Assembly: GCF_021811875.1 (NCBI RefSeq)
Contig: NZ_JAJBJD010000031.1
Location: 1-8,798 of the forward strand
Length of the DNA: 8,798 bases
DNA from: Candidatus Bandiella numerosa
Lineage (GTDB): Bacteria > Pseudomonadota > Alphaproteobacteria > Rickettsiales > Midichloriaceae
Direction of reading: 5' to 3'
The notes under the pieces: model-generated
Databases searched by the model: none
What the model was told of the DNA's origin: nothing
The model's input: the letters and a program-made list of their open reading frames with translations, nothing else
Program-made: the position numbers and the translations under genes
Part shown: positions 8,018-8,798 of the stretch, in pieces
How positions within the stretch are numbered: position 1 is the stretch's first letter
Layout of the letters: every line of letters begins with the position of its first letter

Positions 8018-8060
8018 ATACTAATTAGTATTTGACAATAATTGAAATAGATAATACTAA
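8018..8060. repeat. Perfect 14-bp palindrome plus a third ATACTAA half-site
   Basis: ATACTAATTAGTAT at 8018-8031 is a perfect 14-bp palindrome, that is, two inverted ATACTAA half-sites. A third, direct copy (AATACTAA) lies at 8053-8060 and forms an 8-bp inverted repeat with TTAGTATT at 8025-8032. A consensus -35 hexamer TTGACA sits directly after the palindrome at 8032-8037. Its best -10 partners are poor (AATACT at 15 nt, TACTAA at 17 nt). The block lies in the 229-nt spacer between aatA and the IS481 gene. It could be an operator-promoter for something lost, part of an element end, or chance in A/T-rich DNA. Confidence 0.4.
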
Positions 8061-8146
8061 GCGTTACACAGTAATACTTCATAATAACCAGTACTTGTCA
8101 TATTAGGCATCTCAAGACTGTTTTTCTGTAATAGTTAAGATATCAG

Positions 8147-8175
8147 CTGACAGACACCTTAAAAAACATTAATAT
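8147..8175 (+). promoter_or_regulatory. Predicted internal promoter of the IS481 transposase gene
   Basis: CTGACA (8147-8152) matches the -35 consensus at five of six positions. TAATAT (8170-8175) matches the -10 at four of six with a 17-nt spacer. The expected start near 8182 leaves a leader of about 16 nt that still contains the ribosome-binding site AGGTG (8188-8192). TATAAA at 8173-8178 is an overlapping alternative, though its spacing would be long. The region is A/T-rich, so the assignment is tentative. Confidence 0.35.
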
Positions 8176-8194
8176 AAAATAAAATATAGGTGTC
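8153..8194 (+). repeat. Inverted repeat covering the transposase ribosome-binding site
   Basis: GACACCT (8153-8159) and AGGTGTC (8188-8194) are perfect 7-nt inverted repeats with four G-C pairs, separated by 28 nt of A/T-rich DNA. The right arm contains the Shine-Dalgarno AGGTG, 5 nt before the ATG at 8198. In RNA reading through from upstream, the arms could pair and hide the ribosome-binding site. A transcript starting at the candidate promoter inside the loop would lack the left arm. The arms are seen directly; the regulatory role is inferred. Confidence 0.5.
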
Positions 8195-8197
8195 AAA

Positions 8198-8665
8198 ATG
8201 AATAATATAGAAAAGAAAATAATAAAACCAAAATTGGGATTATTAGAGTTGGCAAAGCAGCTGGGTAATGTGTCATCAGCATGCAAGGCTATGGGATATA
8301 GCCGAGACACATTTTATAGGTTTAAGGAAATGTATGAAAAGAACGGAGAAGAGGGGCTAAGGGAGTTAAGTAGAAATGTGCCAAATATAAAGAATAGAGT
8401 AGCCGAGAGCGTGGAACAAGCATGTGTGGAGATGGCAATAGAATATCCAGCATATGGTCAGGAAAGAGCGATGAACGAACTAAAAAAGAAGGGGATTATC
8501 ATCTCAGCTGGAGGAGTAAGGAACGTATGGAAGAGGCATGATCTTGAGACATTTAGAAAAAGGCTTAAGGCGCTAGAAGTAAAAGTTGCGCAGGAAGGTA
8601 TAATTCTAACAGAAGAACAATTGCAAGCTTTAGAAAGAAAAGATGCTTTAAAACAGGCTAATTGA
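8198..8665 (+). CDS. IS481-family transposase, N-terminal DNA-binding part only (broken gene)
   Basis: These 155 residues match the front of an IS481-type transposase. Residues 14-44 (LLELAKQLGNVSSACKAMGY and SRDTFYRFK) form the first helix-turn-helix. Residues 84-115 (YPAYGQERAMNELKKKGI, then GGVRNVWKRHDL) form the second winged-helix part that precedes the catalytic core. ETFRKRLKALE and AQEGIILTEEQLQALE are the usual linker. Family members are about 340-350 residues and continue into an RNase H-like DDE domain; none of it is present here, so this product cannot transpose DNA. The frame ends in N then TGA, followed by codons for E-I-V-stop. Relatives I recall read G-E-I-E-T near this point, so TGA may be a GGA codon hit by G-to-T. 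The ribosome-binding site AGGTG lies 5 nt upstream. An IS3-like end begins 13 nt after the stop. Confidence 0.85.
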   Translation: MNNIEKKIIKPKLGLLELAKQLGNVSSACKAMGYSRDTFYRFKEMYEKNGEEGLRELSRNVPNIKNRVAESVEQACVEMAIEYPAYGQERAMNELKKKGIIISAGGVRNVWKRHDLETFRKRLKALEVKVAQEGIILTEEQLQALERKDALKQAN

Positions 8666-8677
8666 GAAATAGTATAG

Positions 8678-8798
8678 TGGACTGAAAAATCAAGACAAAA
8701 TTTTGAGAATTTTGCTTCCTATTATTAAGCAGCATTTTTCAATGCCTCTAAATAAACATTCATGGGCTTTTTATAGCCAATGCTAGAATGAAATCTTT
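8678..8798 (-). mobile_element. End of an IS3-family insertion sequence (runs off the window)
   Basis: The element is recognised from the C-terminus of an IS3-type transposase on the minus strand, 8725-8798. TGGACTGAAAAATCAAGACA at 8678-8697 fits the TG-ACTG...AGACA pattern of many IS3-family terminal repeats. It stands about 47 nt from the transposase stop, as expected for the downstream end. The outer boundary at 8678 is inferred: the other terminal repeat and any target duplication lie beyond the window. Confidence 0.6.
8725..8798 (-). CDS. IS3-family transposase (OrfB-like), C-terminal fragment
   Basis: On the minus strand, 23 codons end at TAA (8727-8725): RFHSSIGYKKPMNVY followed by LEALKNAA. 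The RxHSSIGYKxP wording is the conserved C-terminal signature of IS3-family OrfB integrase-type transposases, which carry the DDE catalytic core further upstream, outside this window. The fragment faces the IS481 gene tail to tail. Whether the rest of the gene is intact, and whether it uses the usual OrfA-OrfB frameshift, cannot be judged here. Confidence 0.75.
   Translation of the reverse strand, partial: RFHSSIGYKKPMNVYLEALKNAA

Larger units (their letters stand above)
8127..8677 (+). mobile_element. Truncated IS481-family insertion sequence (left part)
   Basis: The element is recognised from its transposase N-terminus at 8198-8665. The right side stops where the IS3-like end begins at 8678. 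The left boundary is a guess: TGTAATAGTTAAG at 8127 begins with TGT, as many IS481 ends do, and lies about 70 nt before the start codon, but no partner terminal repeat can be seen because the other end is not in the window. The G+C content is higher than in the neighbouring housekeeping genes (24 of 60 at 8341-8400 against 15 of 60 at 7321-7380), consistent with later arrival. Confidence 0.55.

Noticed and set aside
7988..8020. TATATAT ... ATATATA inverted repeat as the aatA terminator
   Set aside because: The arms are simple TA repeats without G-C pairs, the loop is long, and the following bases are not a U-tract.
8064..8117. Short minus-strand frame starting MPNMTSTGYYEV, 17 codons
   Set aside because: It is very short, with no ribosome-binding site and no recognisable family. 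It is likely chance.

Overview
This is an AT-rich bacterial window. Short spot counts give about 25% G+C inside the aminotransferase gene (7321-7380) and 40% inside the transposase gene (8341-8400). Its housekeeping genes look like those of an alphaproteobacterium, most likely Rickettsiales or a similar intracellular lineage. The best support is the aspartate aminotransferase, whose wording at NSPSNPTG, SDDIYEH, SKAYSMTGWRIGY and IQSQSTSNPCSISQ resembles the Rickettsia AatA type as I remember it. PlsC also carries the KHQSALET variant that I associate with alphaproteobacteria. KdsB implies that the organism makes Kdo and therefore probably LPS, which argues against Anaplasmataceae. No database search was possible, so the lineage is an inference.

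Layout, left to right. Positions 1-1704 (+) hold the 3' end of an unrecognised gene, then kdsB (CMP-Kdo synthetase) and plsC (lysophosphatidate acyltransferase). These form a tight envelope-lipid cluster, with kdsB and plsC overlapping by 14 nt. Positions 1736-6538 (-) hold, in transcription order, miaB (tRNA ms2i6A methylthiotransferase), leuS (leucyl-tRNA synthetase) and a secreted coiled-coil/TPR protein of the CpoB/YbgF type. A sigma70-like promoter can be read just upstream of leuS. plsC and the cpoB-like gene converge across 31 nt with no clear terminator. Positions 6539-6750 form a divergent intergenic region, followed by aatA (+).

Positions 7969-8798 are the accessory end. After a 229-nt spacer containing a 14-bp palindrome comes an IS481-family transposase gene that keeps only its DNA-binding N-terminal part. 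It ends at an in-frame TGA and then abuts what looks like the end of an IS3-family element on the opposite strand. The last 23 codons of that element's transposase are visible before the window ends. The apparent arrangement is an IS3-type element inserted into an IS481-type element.

No gap between genes exceeds 300 nt. I saw no tRNA, rRNA, CRISPR array or phage gene. I did not find a convincing new multi-gene system. The most interesting structure is an inverted repeat (8153-8159 / 8188-8194) whose right arm covers the ribosome-binding site of the IS481 transposase. A candidate promoter is placed so that only read-through transcripts would carry both arms.
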